DNA from: Turritopsis dohrnii
Taxonomy: Eukaryota; Cnidaria; Hydrozoa; Anthoathecata; Oceaniidae
Assembly: GCA_027922465.2 (NCBI GenBank)
Contig: BQMF02000435.1
Span: 186,001 to 250,000 of the forward strand
DNA length: 64,000 nucleotides
Direction of reading: 5' to 3'
Shown: piece by piece, positions 11,193 to 20,773 of the stretch
Numbering within the stretch: the first letter of the stretch is position 1
Layout: every line of letters starts with the position of its first letter
Program-made: the position numbers and the translations under genes
The notes under the pieces: generated by a model
What the model was told of the DNA's origin: nothing
Seen by the model: only the letters and a program-made list of their open reading frames with translations
Database searches by the model: none

Positions 11193-11245
11193 GTCATATT
11201 TTAGATATTTCGACAATTACATGTCTTCATCAGTAGAGTGTATGT
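11193..11245 (-). ncRNA. Hammerhead-ribozyme-like motif (probably inactive)
   Basis: On the minus strand CTGATGA (11233-11227) is followed by one A, the stem GACA/TGTC with a 6-nt loop, then GAAA (11211-11208) and a perfect AUAU/AUAU stem with a 5-nt loop. This is the order CUGAUGA, stem II, GAAA, stem III of a hammerhead. Penelope-like elements are known to carry hammerhead motifs in their terminal regions, and one lies 0.5 kb away. Against activity: the cleavage-site base would be G, and stem I is not convincing. Confidence 0.35.
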
Positions 11246-11282
11246 TCAAGTAAAAATTGAGGCGTATAAATATAGAGAAAAG

Positions 11283-11333
11283 CTAAAAATCATTAAAGTG
11301 ATTGATGAATACATAACCGTCATGTTTACATTT
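11283..11333 (-). pseudogene. FReD gene A exon 3 remnant
   Basis: Begins after TTATAG| exactly as gene B exon 3 does, and encodes KCKHDGYVFIN like B (KCRHDGYVFIN). It then diverges and hits TAG at 11285-11283. The remaining ~140 bp of B exon 3 are not found between here and 8204. Confidence 0.7.
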
Positions 11334-11507
11334 CTATAAGATAAATTCACAGGAAAACGTCAAATTCCATAATCTTTTTAGCCACTACAGACTAGCACCA
11401 TTACAATGAGATGAATAGAAATTAATGAATTTGCGAAAAGCTTTTAAAATTTGCAGTAAATTTACATGGGCATAATCTATACTTACATGGGCATAATCTA
11501 TACTTAC

Positions 11508-11627
11508 ACAATCATCAGTGACTAATAACTCTGGATTCTTGCATTCGCATCTAAAAGAGTTATCATTATAATGCCGATTGCACTTGTATTGATCTTGTAG
11601 GCATTTTTTCTCCTCCATACATGGATT
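11508..11627 (-). CDS. FReD gene A exon 2: EGF-like domain
   Basis: Forty codons between ATAG| and |GTAAGT, phase 0 at both ends. Six cysteines in EGF spacing: NPC, KKC, YKC, RCEC, DDC. The donor region (ACTTACATGGGCATAATCTAT) is duplicated in tandem just inside the intron at 11460-11500. Confidence 0.85.
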
Positions 11628-12024
11628 CTATGATAAAGAAAGTAGAGCTTGAACGTTAAAGAAAGTGTTGTTTTATTTTTACATTTTCTTTGCAAAAATA
11701 TTTTATCAACTATTAGATTATGTTCAAGAGACCACTTCAATTTTTGATTGAGTCTTGAGACCGGACACGCTAAAAAACATATTATTTCATGACATTTCAT
11801 TACTTTCATTTTATTTCACTTATATTTCTATGTCACAGGTTAACAAATACATAGCATATAAGATGTGAAATGTTGACCTGGCTATCAGAAATAACAACAA
11901 AGCAACACAATAAAGCATAAAGGTCGTATTAAGATAAGGGTAACCAAATTACTATCGCGTTATCCTTGAATCTTTCAGCTTAAACAAAATACTTAACAAC
12001 GTGTATAAAAAAAGAAAATCAGAC

Positions 12025-12327
12025 CTGGATTGCAAGATGGGTCGTAAAATTTTGATCAACAAATTTGCTTTGGTTTCGAAATTTATCTGTCTCTAATACT
12101 TCACACTTATTTCCTTCTTCACTTCTTTTGAAATTGGCGCTCTGACAGTTATAATGCGTAGTTATACATGCTGCTGCACATTCATTTGTTGTGTTAACGT
12201 CTTTTATTTCAGCAGGTGTGACATCTAATGTAGAATTTTGATAATACTTCACATTCATCCATCCTAGTTGACCAGGACTTGCGTACAACGTATTGATGAT
12301 TGTAGCTATCAAACATAGAGCCTTCAT
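12025..12327 (-). CDS. FReD gene A exon 1: signal peptide and PAN/apple domain
   Basis: Starts MKALCLIATIINTLYA, a typical secretory signal of about 17 residues. A cysteine-containing PAN/apple-like domain follows (CAAACITTHYNCQSANF, then a C in KCEVLETD). The exon ends CAG|GTCTGA in phase 0. It is nearly identical to gene B exon 1 except that B has 13 more codons right after the signal peptide. Confidence 0.85.
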
Positions 12328-12457
12328 TTTGTATCTTCTTAAATTTTATATTTTTATAGAAGAAACTTTTCATGTCAAAAGATAATTTTACTGAATAAGT
12401 TATGCAGTATTTATATTGACCTACGTATTGTATGAATAAAGAAATAACATTTTAGAT

Positions 12458-12623
12458 GTGGGATTTCCGACGTTTGCAAATAGTCGGAAATCGAATTTCT
12501 TAACGATTCCGACGAAAGTCATCCATGCGCAGAAGCGCATGCGCAGTAATTACACATATTCAAGGCGTTTCAAAATTGAGAATTTTCTCTCGCATTGTAT
12601 TGTAACGTAAGGTTCGTCAAACT
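12458..12623 (+). repeat. Ngaro split repeat A1
   Basis: Identical to 16916-17081 except for one base (CATATTC versus CATATTT). It begins GTGGGATTTCCGACG and contains ATGCGCAGAAGCGCATGCGC, a GC-rich palindrome-like block that could form a hairpin in the RNA. It ends just before the gag ATG. Confidence 0.93.
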
Positions 12624-12627
12624 AAAC

Positions 12628-13260
12628 ATGAACGAGGAGCTAGCCAAGACCATCCAAGATGCTGTTAAGCAGGCAGTTGGCGAAGTTATGGAAATACAAC
12701 ACAATTCCATGGATAAAATGAGAGATAGATTGGAAAGAAAACGGAAGCACGACAATATTTCGTTTGACAACGCTGGAAATAAAGATCAGTATCAGCACAA
12801 CAGAGACGTTCTGGAGACCCTCGACGAGGTAGACAGTCATTTAGAAGACAAGAACATCGAAGAAGCTAAAAGAGCATTAGAAAAGGGTAAGAAGCTCTTA
12901 GAATTTAGAATGAAATGTATACGAATCGCCGATAGGGAGGGTTGGTTAACTGTTAAGCACTTTGTTAACGACGAACTAGTATCTGACGACGAACAAGAAA
13001 AACGGTTAAAAAGGGCTATCCGTTCTGCTACATCTTCGAGAGAGAAGTATTTAAAAAAGCCCAGGCAGACTCTTTCTAACCAAGAGAACTCTAAGGATGA
13101 AAGATCGCGTGAAAAGCCAAAAGTGTATGACGATAAGAGAAGGATGGATGATGTTATTTGCTATAATTGCAAGAAGGTTGGTCACTATTTGACCCACTGT
13201 CCTTTCCCTCCAAGTCGCGAGCAACTAAAAGTGCCCAGGATCGAAAAGAATAGACGTTGA
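12628..13260 (+). CDS. Ngaro gag-like protein with CCHC zinc knuckle
   Basis: A 210-residue ORF from the first ATG after repeat A1. The N-terminal two thirds is charged and predicted helical (LAKTIQDAVKQAVGEV, RMKCIRIADREGW). The C-terminus has a CCHC knuckle, CYNCKKVGHYLTHC, at about residues 178-191, followed by basic residues. It would bind and package element RNA. An upstream in-frame non-ATG codon (12595) lies inside A1, so I prefer ATG 12628. The reading frame is intact. Confidence 0.85.
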   Translation: MNEELAKTIQDAVKQAVGEVMEIQHNSMDKMRDRLERKRKHDNISFDNAGNKDQYQHNRDVLETLDEVDSHLEDKNIEEAKRALEKGKKLLEFRMKCIRIADREGWLTVKHFVNDELVSDDEQEKRLKRAIRSATSSREKYLKKPRQTLSNQENSKDERSREKPKVYDDKRRMDDVICYNCKKVGHYLTHCPFPPSREQLKVPRIEKNRR

Positions 13261-13349
13261 AACTTTATTATTTGGACAAGAACAAATATTACATTGAGTT
13301 ACGAAACTTTTAACTATAAAAAGATAAACAATTTATATTTTAATTTCTA

Positions 13350-15302
13350 TTGACTTTGTGTTTTCTACTTATATTAGAAAGATATTGGGAGTTTGAGGAG
13401 GACGAACAAGTCTCAGTTGCGGGAAAGATTCAAAAACACGTTTCTTATTGGGAAGAAAATTTAAACGCTCCACCATTCGTTCTCGACGTAGTCAAAAATG
13501 GATACAAACTACCATTCATCTCGAAACCCCCACCATTTTATGTTAAAAACAATAGTTCTAGTCTGAAGAACAAAGATTTTGTATCAAAATCAATCATAGA
13601 ACTTCTTCAAAATGACTGTATTCAAGAAGTCGATTATCTCCCACATTGCGTCAACCCCTTAACAGTAGCTGAGCGAAATTCGAAATTGGGACTTGTCCTG
13701 GACCTTCGTCACGTAAACAAGTACTTGGACGTAACAAAATTTAAATACGAAAATTTGAAAACAGTTTCAGATTTATTCAAAAAAAACGAGCATATGTTTA
13801 CATTTGACCTGAAAAGCGGCTATCATCACGTTCCGATTCACAGCGAATTTTTTACATATCTGGGTTTCTCGTGGGAGTTTGATGGCAAGCTGAGATACTT
13901 TGTCTTTAAAGTTTTACCGTTCGGCCTGATTACCGCTTGTTTCATCTTTACGAAGTTGATGCGCCAACTCGTTAAAAAGTGGAGGTCAGAAGGGATTAAA
14001 ATTGCGATGTATCTTGACGACGGCATAGGAGGCAATATTCTGAAACCAAGCGCGATAAAACAACGAAACGTGGTGGTCGCTGATATAATTTCTGCCGGGT
14101 TGACTATCAACATCAAAAAATCATCTTTGGAACCTGAAACAGTAAAACATTGGTTAGGTTTTATAGTTAACACTAACAAGATGCTTATCTCTGTACCATC
14201 ACAAAAAATCGAAAAAGTAATAAGGCTTATTAAGGAAATTTTAAATTTTGACTTTGTCACCACAAGATCCATCGCAAAGGTCACCGGTTACATCATTTCA
14301 ATGTCTATCGCCATTGGTCCCCTTACAAACCTTTTTACACGTCAATTGTATAAGTTTATCGAAAGCAGAAATTCCTGGGACGGCTATAGGCCTCTAACAT
14401 TTGAAGTTAAGAGAGAATTAAATTTTTGGAAAAACAACCTGGAACGCTCAAACGGATTTGAGTTCAAAACAAAGCCTGAAATTACAAAAATATGTTATAC
14501 CGACGCTAGTGAATACGCCTATGGTGGATACGTTGTAGAAAAGCTAGAAAATATTATTGCTAAAGGATCTTTTTCGAACGCAGAAATTACTTCAAGTTCA
14601 ACTTACAGAGAGCTTCTAGCAGTCAAAAACGTTCTCCAGTCTTTCTCAAGCATTTTAAAAAATCAAAACGTGCAGTGGGTTTCTGACAACTTAAATGTTT
14701 CACGCATAATTAATTCTGGTAGTACAAAAGAACATTTACAGAATCTAGCAATGGAAATATTCAATTTTTGTATTCGTCACAATATTCGCATTTATCCGTC
14801 CTGGGTCCCAAGGGAGCAAAATGTTTTAGCTGACAGAATATCAAAAGCTTTTGATACAGATAACTGGTCAATTGACGACGAAACTTTCAATTACATTCCA
14901 ATTAACTTTGGTTTATTCACAGTTGACAGATTTGCCGATAATACGAACACTAAATTGGAAAGGTTTAATTCAAAAGTTCATTGTCCAAATTCAGAAGCTG
15001 TAAATGCTTTTACTTGTCAATGGAAAGACGAATTTAATTGGCTTTGTCCACCAATTTACCTAATAGGAAAGACGCTTCAACATTTGAGAGAGTGCAACGG
15101 TAGAGGAGTATTGTTTGTCCCGATGTGGAAGTCGTCTTATTTTTGACCTTTGCTGACAACCAACGGCATAGATTTTCTTCCTTTTGTGAAGCATTATTTA
15201 ATTGTAGATCCCTATTTTTTTAACCGTACGACAATCAAGTCTGTTTTTGAAGGACATGCCAAATTTTATTCCTTAGCTTTGTACATAGATTTTTCTCGCT
15301 AA
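13350..15302 (+). CDS. Ngaro reverse transcriptase-RNase H (one nonsense codon)
   Basis: Open from about 13350 to 15146. RT motifs are LVLDLRHVNKYL, FTFDLKSGYHHVPI and the catalytic MYLDDGIGG (about residue 220). RNase H follows with CYTDASEYAYGG (about residue 384), the conserved E in TYRELLAV, and SDN. The C-terminus has the FTCQWKDEFNWLCPP and VPMWKSSYF blocks. TGA at 15144-15146 interrupts the frame in a context where relatives have a tryptophan. The same frame then runs on with conserved-looking sequence to TAA at 15300-15302, so this is probably a single G-to-A nonsense change. No ATG precedes the first homologous residues. The start may be reached by splicing or frameshifting from gag. 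Confidence 0.85.
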
Positions 15303-15334
15303 ATATATTGAAAGTACAAGTATAGCTACTTATA

Positions 15335-15336
<2 letters not shown>

Positions 15337-15377
<41 letters not shown>
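15337..15377 (+). repeat. A41 homopolymer inside the Ngaro element
   Basis: Forty-one consecutive A, directly after TATAAT, between the RT-RNaseH stop and the tyrosine recombinase ORF. Element transcripts should run through this position, so an internal poly(A) is unexpected. Confidence 0.9.
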
Positions 15378-15379
<2 letters not shown>

Positions 15380-15541
15380 GGGATTATTGGGTTAACTGAT
15401 CAGATTGTTATACAATATCTATGCAAACATAATTTCTAATAATTCATTATTTTCTTTTTCATCATTCAATACTAAATCCTGTTGGGAATCACTGTTGGTT
15501 ATTGTTGCTGTTGTGGCAATCATATCAATATAATATTTACT

Positions 15542-15697
15542 GGCCCGTTAATGTCTGTGTATGCTCAACGTGGCATTATAATCAATCTTGTCCGGCCCGT
15601 TGGTGTCTGTGTGTGCACGGCGCGGCATTATAATCAATATTTACTGGCCCGTTGGTGTCTGTATGTGCACGACGTGGCATTATAATCAACGTTGCTT
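15542..15697 (+). repeat. Three tandem 52-bp repeats inside the Ngaro element
   Basis: The units start at 15542, 15594 and 15646 with GGCCCGTT and share GTCTGTGTATGCTC and GTGGCATTATAATCAA-like blocks with minor differences. They lie between the A41 tract and the recombinase ORF. Confidence 0.88.
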
Positions 15698-15758
15698 CGT
15701 ACAAAGAAATTTTCAACAGGTATGTGAGTATTAATAGTTTTATCTCCAATTTTCTTAG

Positions 15759-16768
15759 ACTCCATATCGTGTGGAATTTGGGAGAAATTAGACGAAATCG
15801 AAAATCCTCACTTAAGAGAAGTCGCATCTTCACTTCCGAGTCTCATAAAAGCTGCTCACGCAGACTCTACATTACTAAAGTACAAACCAGCATGGAAGAA
15901 GTGGATTAGCTGGTGCACCAAATTCCCTGAGGTTAATCCGTGTCCTGCAGACCCCTTTTACGTCGCTATTTACATCAACGATATTGTTTCCAATAACGGG
16001 AAGATAGGTACGGTCGAAAGTGCAGCTTTAGGAATTCGATGGGGACATATTACCTCCGGTCAAAGATCTCCTACAGACAGTCCATTCGTAAAGTTAGCCA
16101 TAGAGGGAGGGAAAAGAATAATCACAAGCAGGGGAGAGACGAAGAACCAGAAGGAACCAATCAGTTTAGACTTATTGAAGGAAATTATTGAAACTTACGG
16201 GTCTTCAAATAGTTTGATCAATTTACGCTTTCTGACCATGTGCGTTCTGGGGTTTTCCGGTTTTCTTCGCATAAGTGAAGCATTAGAACTTAAAATAAAG
16301 GACATATCTTTCGAAACAGAAGGCGTAAAGCTGTTTTTAACCAAGTCAAAAACAGATCAGTTGAGAGAGGGTCACATCGTCCACATTGCAAAAACCGGTT
16401 CAGAATTTTGTCCAGTCGCGTGGCTCAAAAGATATCTGTTGTTATCAACACTAAAAGACCAACCAGAAGTCTTTTTATTCTGCAGGCTAGCTAAAACTAA
16501 GATTGGTCATAACGCTATCGGAAAGTATCCAATATCATATACAACTGCCTATGATTCTTTTAAAAAGCATCTTTCAGATATTACAAACGAAAGGTCATTT
16601 AGTCCACACTCTCTCCGGTCAGGAGGCGCATCCGAGGCAGCCAACAACGACGTTAGCGATAGATTGATATCTAAACATGGCAGATGGAAATCTAAGAAGA
16701 GCCGAAACAGATATATCAAAGATGGTACGAAGAACAGGTTTAAAATCACAAAATTGCTCGGGCTTTAA
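15759..16768 (+). CDS. Ngaro tyrosine recombinase
   Basis: The frame is open from an AG acceptor-like site (TTTTCTTAG|AC) at 15758 to TAA at 16766-16768, about 335 residues. The N-terminal SAM-like/core-binding region has LREVASSLPSLIKAAHA and YKPAWKKWISWC. The catalytic domain carries R170 (GFLRISEALEL), H283 and R286 (SPHSLRSGG), H306 (KHGRW) and the nucleophile Y318 (NRYIKDG). It integrates the circular cDNA by site-specific recombination, which fits the lack of a target-site duplication. No early methionine exists in this frame, so translation probably depends on splicing from an upstream start. Confidence 0.9.
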
Positions 16769-16828
16769 TGTCGCAAATAAATTTGAGGAATAACATTGTA
16801 GCTACTACAGTAACTTTTTTCTTCTCGT

Positions 16829-16915
16829 GTTCCAAATACAAGAAATCCATTGTCTCCGAAAAATTAGTTAGATTTTTCGAATAATTTCTGACTGGTAAGG
16901 AGGAAAAGTTAAGAA
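16829..16915 (+). repeat. Ngaro split repeat B1
   Basis: 87 bp, GTTCCAAATACAAGAAATCC to ...AAAGTTAAGAA, one mismatch to B2 at 17633-17719. It abuts A2 with no gap. Confidence 0.93.
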
Positions 16916-17081
16916 GTGGGATTTCCGACGTTTGCAAATAGTCGGAAATCGAATTTCTTAACGATTCCGACGAAAGTCATCCATGCGCAGAAGCGCATGC
17001 GCAGTAATTACACATATTTAAGGCGTTTCAAAATTGAGAATTTTCTCTCGCATTGTATTGTAACGTAAGGTTCGTCAAACT
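16916..17081 (+). repeat. Ngaro split repeat A2
   Basis: 166 bp, one mismatch to A1. The B1-A2 junction is the circle-junction sequence of this class of element. Confidence 0.93.
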
Positions 17082-17632
17082 TACACAAAAATACTTCTCA
17101 AATTATCATTTTACTAATTTATATTCATTTATTTTCATGCGAAATATCTTCGAGCCGACCAAACGACAAGCAACCACTCTCCAACGAAGAACGACAAAGT
17201 ACAATAATGGAACGACAATATAAAAGATTCCATACTACCAAAGTCGTCGAGACGCTCAATAACGCAGCTTATCAATATAATTTTTCAGGTCGTTTTTCAA
17301 CGTAAATGTATTCTGGATTATAGTGTAGCGGCCAGAGGTTTTTGTCCTGCCAAAATACTAGGCAAAGTCCAGACTCCTGTTTCAATTGGAGAGGCAGGTT
17401 TTCGTCCCGCGGCGGTACAATCTACGAAAAAGGGTTGCACCAGGAAGCGATGATCACTTAATCCGGATAGGTCATATTTTGTATTTATAAACCTTATAAT
17501 TACGCTAGTTATAGACTAAATGGCTTACAATCAGCATTACAAGAAACGCATTATTTTTAACTTATAAACCGATATCTAGACATATTATTATTATACCAAT
17601 TGTACTTATATAACTTATTTTACGAACCTTGC
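17082..17632 (+). other. Ngaro segment between A2 and B2
   Basis: About 550 bp with no ORF of note. It contains two short related blocks, AGGTTTTTGTCCTGCC and AGGTTTTCGTCCCGC, at about 17335 and 17397. Confidence 0.6.
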
Positions 17633-17719
17633 GTTCCAAATACAAGAAATCCATTGTCTCCGAAAAATTAGTTAGATTTTTCGAATAATTCCTGACTGGT
17701 AAGGAGGAAAAGTTAAGAA
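17633..17719 (+). repeat. Ngaro split repeat B2 (right end of element)
   Basis: 87 bp, one mismatch to B1. The next base, 17720, starts sequence homologous to the FReD gene B upstream region (TGAATATRAATCGAAAAT). Confidence 0.93.
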
Positions 17720-17759
17720 TTGAATATGAATCGAAAATAGTATTTATGTTGTCAAAGAA

Positions 17760-17815
17760 GCAAAATAAATAAATAAATAAACAAATAAATACATAAATAC
17801 ATAAATACATAAATA
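17760..17815 (+). repeat. Microsatellite (AAAT/ACAT)n
   Basis: Runs of AAATAAATAAAC and ACATAAAT directly downstream of the Ngaro element, in what was the gene A upstream region. Confidence 0.9.
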
Positions 17816-17959
17816 ACGTCACACTTTGAAAGCTATGCGAATGCAATTCTTCAACAGGAAATTTACACGAAGGATCTTCAGTTTAGGAGAGGTTTATTAC
17901 GAAACAACGAGAGAATTGTATATTGTATAACCTCCGCATTGAAAATTAAACCCACGTCA

Positions 17960-18380
17960 TTTCTGGATGTGAAAAATGGCTACCAGGTATCATTTACCGG
18001 AGAGACATGATGTATTTGGTAGAACTTTATTCAATGCAATTAGGAAGAATAATTCGCCAAACCTGCAAAAGCTTCCTCGATCCTACAGTGATGCGCAAAT
18101 TATAACAGAAGGCAATTTTGAATATTGGTGGAAGGTCTCAGTTAAAACGTCACGGAAATTACCGCTAATAAACCTGATATAATCATCTGGGACATAAATG
18201 ACAACATAAATCAGTTGTCCTGCTGACGTAAATGTTTCGAGCAAAATTACTGAGAACGAAAATATCTATGGTCCTTTAATTACGAAACTCCAGCTATTAT
18301 ATCCTGAATATAGTTTTTATTTCTCCCGATAATCGTAGGTGCACTTGGTACCATACCTTTTGACTTTCATCTTTTAGTTT
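17960..18380 (+). pseudogene. C-terminal endonuclease-like relic of another RT family
   Basis: In shifting frames it encodes HLPERHDVFGRTLF, QIITEGNFEYWWKVSVKT, an IIWD block, SCPADVNV, YGPLITKLQLLYPEY and a VGALGTIP-like end. I know this string as the C-terminal region of RT proteins common in cnidarians and crustaceans, where PDI.IWD...SCPADVN looks like a PD-(D/E)XK nuclease. Frameshifts and stops are present, and no RT domain precedes it. Confidence 0.55.
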
Positions 18381-19440
18381 ACAGCATTCTATTTATTTTA
18401 ATATACGCACTACTTATATCGTTATTAGTTTATATCAAGAATTTTCTCTGTTTAGGTCGTGTGACCATTGTCTTCAAAAACGTAGTCTTGAGACGCCTTA
18501 CTCTTGCACTATCGTGTGCCTAACATCTAATGTTTCAAGACTATGCATTATTTGATATTTAATCTTGCTCTATTGTATATTTTATCCAATTTAAGTCAAT
18601 TTGATAAAATTATTCTCAGTTCATTTCTCTTTTGTTTCAGGTTGCCTTTTCGTTCTGCCCAGAGTCATACTGTGTCATTCCTTGAGATTTCATGATGCGC
18701 TTTCTTCACCGTATTGTAGTCCAGGCACTCCCTAAGTCAAGCTGTTTCGTCGGCTGCCAAACTTTTAGAAAACTGTTTTATATTTATTTTAGTTAGATCT
18801 TAATAGCCTTGCTCCCTTGTTGGGAGCGGCCGTTGTATATCAATATTTTTAGAAATACATATGTGGAAAGGAAAGAATAAATAAAAACATGCTACAAATG
18901 CTATAAATCAAAATGACGTTGTAAATAATATCAAAACTTTTTAACTATGGCAGATAAATATTGTCAAAAATGAATAAAATGTAGTGTAATGAGTAACTGG
19001 TTCAGTTCAATGAGAAACTGCTTTCACTGTATTTAGTGGAAATGTTTTCGGTGTCTGTATTGCTGCAGCGCCAAAAGTGTGTCATCGATAATTGGGAGGG
19101 TAAAGACCTTTCTTGTATATCTGTTTAAACACTGCATTGCGGTTCAGTTAAGGTGTCTTACGAAATGTCAATACCAAAATTTTTCTTGGACAATTCACAA
19201 ATGTCATTTTATGACAACTTAATTTTAATTTTCAAGGGCGTTGTTGTTACTTCAACAAATTTTTCTCGTGAACAGTTAAAGAACACAAGTATTCCTTACG
19301 AAGAAATAATTTTCAAGTTGATGTTAATTAAGTAGGCCAACTGGCTACAGTTCTATTTCACCTCTACCGAAAACGTCCCCGTAAATTTGTTAAAGTTGAA
19401 TTTTCCACAAACCTATCAAATCACTTCATTGAATTCTGAA
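18381..19440. other. No feature recognised
   Basis: AT-rich sequence with no ORF showing recognisable motifs on either strand. The 60-codon ORF near 19153 has no features that I can assign. Confidence 0.5.
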
Positions 19441-19445
19441 AACAG

Positions 19446-19760
19446 CCCAGTAAGCACAAAGACGTTGTTTCAACGTTGTTTCGACGTCGTATTCCATCGT
19501 TGCTTGACGGTCATTTAATGGTCGAAATGGAAACAGCAAAACAACGTCGGATTTTGACGTCAAAACGACGATTAAAAATAACCAAAAATGACGTTGTGCG
19601 GATGTTGTGCAATGTTGTGCATTGACGTTGTAGCATGGTCAACTTAACGACGAAGGGTAATGACAACAAATGAAAAGCCATCAGCGGGAACCGAACCCGA
19701 CCTCTCGCATGAATTCTGCGAGTGATAACCACTACCCTACGACACTACGGCGCCTTGCTA
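19446..19760 (+). mobile_element. Fragment of the CCCAG..GCACAA / ACGTTG element family with a tRNA-like unit
   Basis: Starts CCCAGTAAGCACAAAGACG and continues with many GACGTTGTTT/CGACGTC motifs, like the TIR element at 31661-32445. The minus strand at 19677-19754 is tRNA-like, with a B-box-like GGGTTCGGTTCCC and an A-box-like TAGGGTAGTGG. The right end was not found. Confidence 0.5.
19677..19754 (-). other. tRNA-like sequence (SINE head)
   Basis: The minus strand reads GTAGGGTAGTGGTTATCACTC, then a TCGCAG...CATGCGAGA arm, then GGTCGGGTTCGGTTCCCGC. Box A and box B are recognisable, but the cloverleaf is imperfect. It resembles the minus-strand unit at 28442-28513. It is tRNA-derived rather than a functional tRNA. 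Confidence 0.55.
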
Positions 19761-20469
19761 ATGTATTAGACTATGATCAAAATCACCAACTTAATTTCGA
19801 GTAGGTTAAGATGGAAAAGAACGTTATGACAAAATGAAAGAAAAAGTGCTATTATAACTTTTGCTTGCTTTTAAAACATCGCTTTAAACTGTTTACAGTG
19901 TACAGTTCACAAACCATCGTTTTACGTTTCTTTCTTAATCTTGGATTATAATAATTCCTTCGGGTTCGGTTCCCGCTTCTGACCACAGATGAGTGCAGAC
20001 GCATACGCATAAAAAAATTCTGACAACACACGCCGTAAACTGTTGACATAGCTTCTAATAAAGAAATGAAGAGAAGGGGAGATATCATGAATGGGAATTT
20101 CAATAAACTTGAAGAGATATTAGAAGAAGTAAAAGAAAGCAATAAATCATAATGAAGTATTACAGAATTACAAAAAAATCCAAGAAGACATAAACAATAT
20201 GAAAGATGTTATAACACAAAACTTAATAAAACAGCCCTAAAGGGCGGTAACTCAGCCGATATAACAATTATAATTGCGATTAAATTGTGCTCATGTTACA
20301 TCACAGGCAAGCCCTTTGAGATGACGCTTATAGTAAGAGGCTAGTACGAAGTGAGGAAGACTAAATAAATTGCAGAAGTATATCTAACATAAATTATGTA
20401 AAATTATATGGACCGGAGACTTTCACAATTGTATTGACTTCAACACTATTAAATCAATTTCAATCAAAT

Positions 20470-20600
20470 GAGTTAAAATAGGTCAAACTTGCTTAAAAAC
20501 TGAAGACCTTATCAAATCTGCAAAAGTGACTGCCAGATTTAACATCAGGACCTTCCAATTGCTCTTTGTGCAAACCTTTCAAATTTTGCCAGAAATGCGA
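20470..20600 (+). repeat. Diverged unit of the 8.6/10.7 kb tandem repeat family
   Basis: Shares ATCAAATCTGCAAAAGTGAC, TGCCAGATTTAACATCAG and CCTTCCAATTG with the units at 8580-8782, in the same orientation. Confidence 0.55.
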
Positions 20601-20773
20601 AACATATTTAAGTAAACGTTACATGAAATTGTTCACAACTTGGATTAGTAGGCGCAGGAGAAACTTGGGCATTTCAAAGATTTTACTCCATGACAATATA
20701 AAAATTATATATATTGTATATAATTTCAATCAACATAACATGCAATATGAAAATTTATTTCTACTAAACCTTC

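Larger units (their letters stand above)
7205..12327 (-). pseudogene. FReD gene A: secreted PAN-EGF-fibrinogen-domain gene, probably inactivated
   Basis: Minus-strand split gene. The exons are 12327-12025 (signal peptide plus PAN/apple), 11627-11508 (EGF), a broken remnant 11333-11283, 8204-7950 (middle of the fibrinogen domain) and 7473-7205 (its end, TGA stop). All the intact exons have AG acceptors and GT donors with matching phases. Compared with paralogue B at 38.5-46.3 kb, exon 3 (rest of the second EGF-like module plus the start of the fibrinogen domain) survives only for about 50 bp and runs into an in-frame TAG. Skipping it would join phase 0 to phase 1 and shift the frame. The intron between the remnant and exon 4 holds a Penelope-like element, and a Ngaro element sits about 130 bp upstream of the ATG. 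Fibrinogen-domain proteins of this kind are secreted, often sugar- or acetyl-group-binding lectins. A truncated product is the alternative to a pseudogene. Confidence 0.75.
12458..17719 (+). mobile_element. Ngaro/PAT-type tyrosine-recombinase retrotransposon, 5262 bp
   Basis: The layout is A1 (12458-12623), ORFs, B1 (16829-16915) abutting A2 (16916-17081), then B2 (17633-17719): the split direct repeats of Ngaro/PAT elements. A1/A2 are 166 bp each and B1/B2 are 87 bp each, with one mismatch per pair. The ORFs are gag-like, RT-RNaseH and tyrosine recombinase on one strand, with no methylase seen. The near-identity of the repeats implies recent insertion. The sequences flanking 12457 and 17720 match a continuous stretch upstream of FReD gene B (about 46380-46510), which gives the empty site. 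Confidence 0.9.

Noticed and set aside
12640..12840. Minus-strand ORFs opposite the Ngaro gag
   Set aside because: They are shadows of the gag frame, with no recognisable motif, and lie wholly inside the plus-strand CDS.
13838..14284. 148-codon minus-strand ORF
   Set aside because: It lies fully within the Ngaro RT frame, which has strong catalytic motifs on the plus strand.
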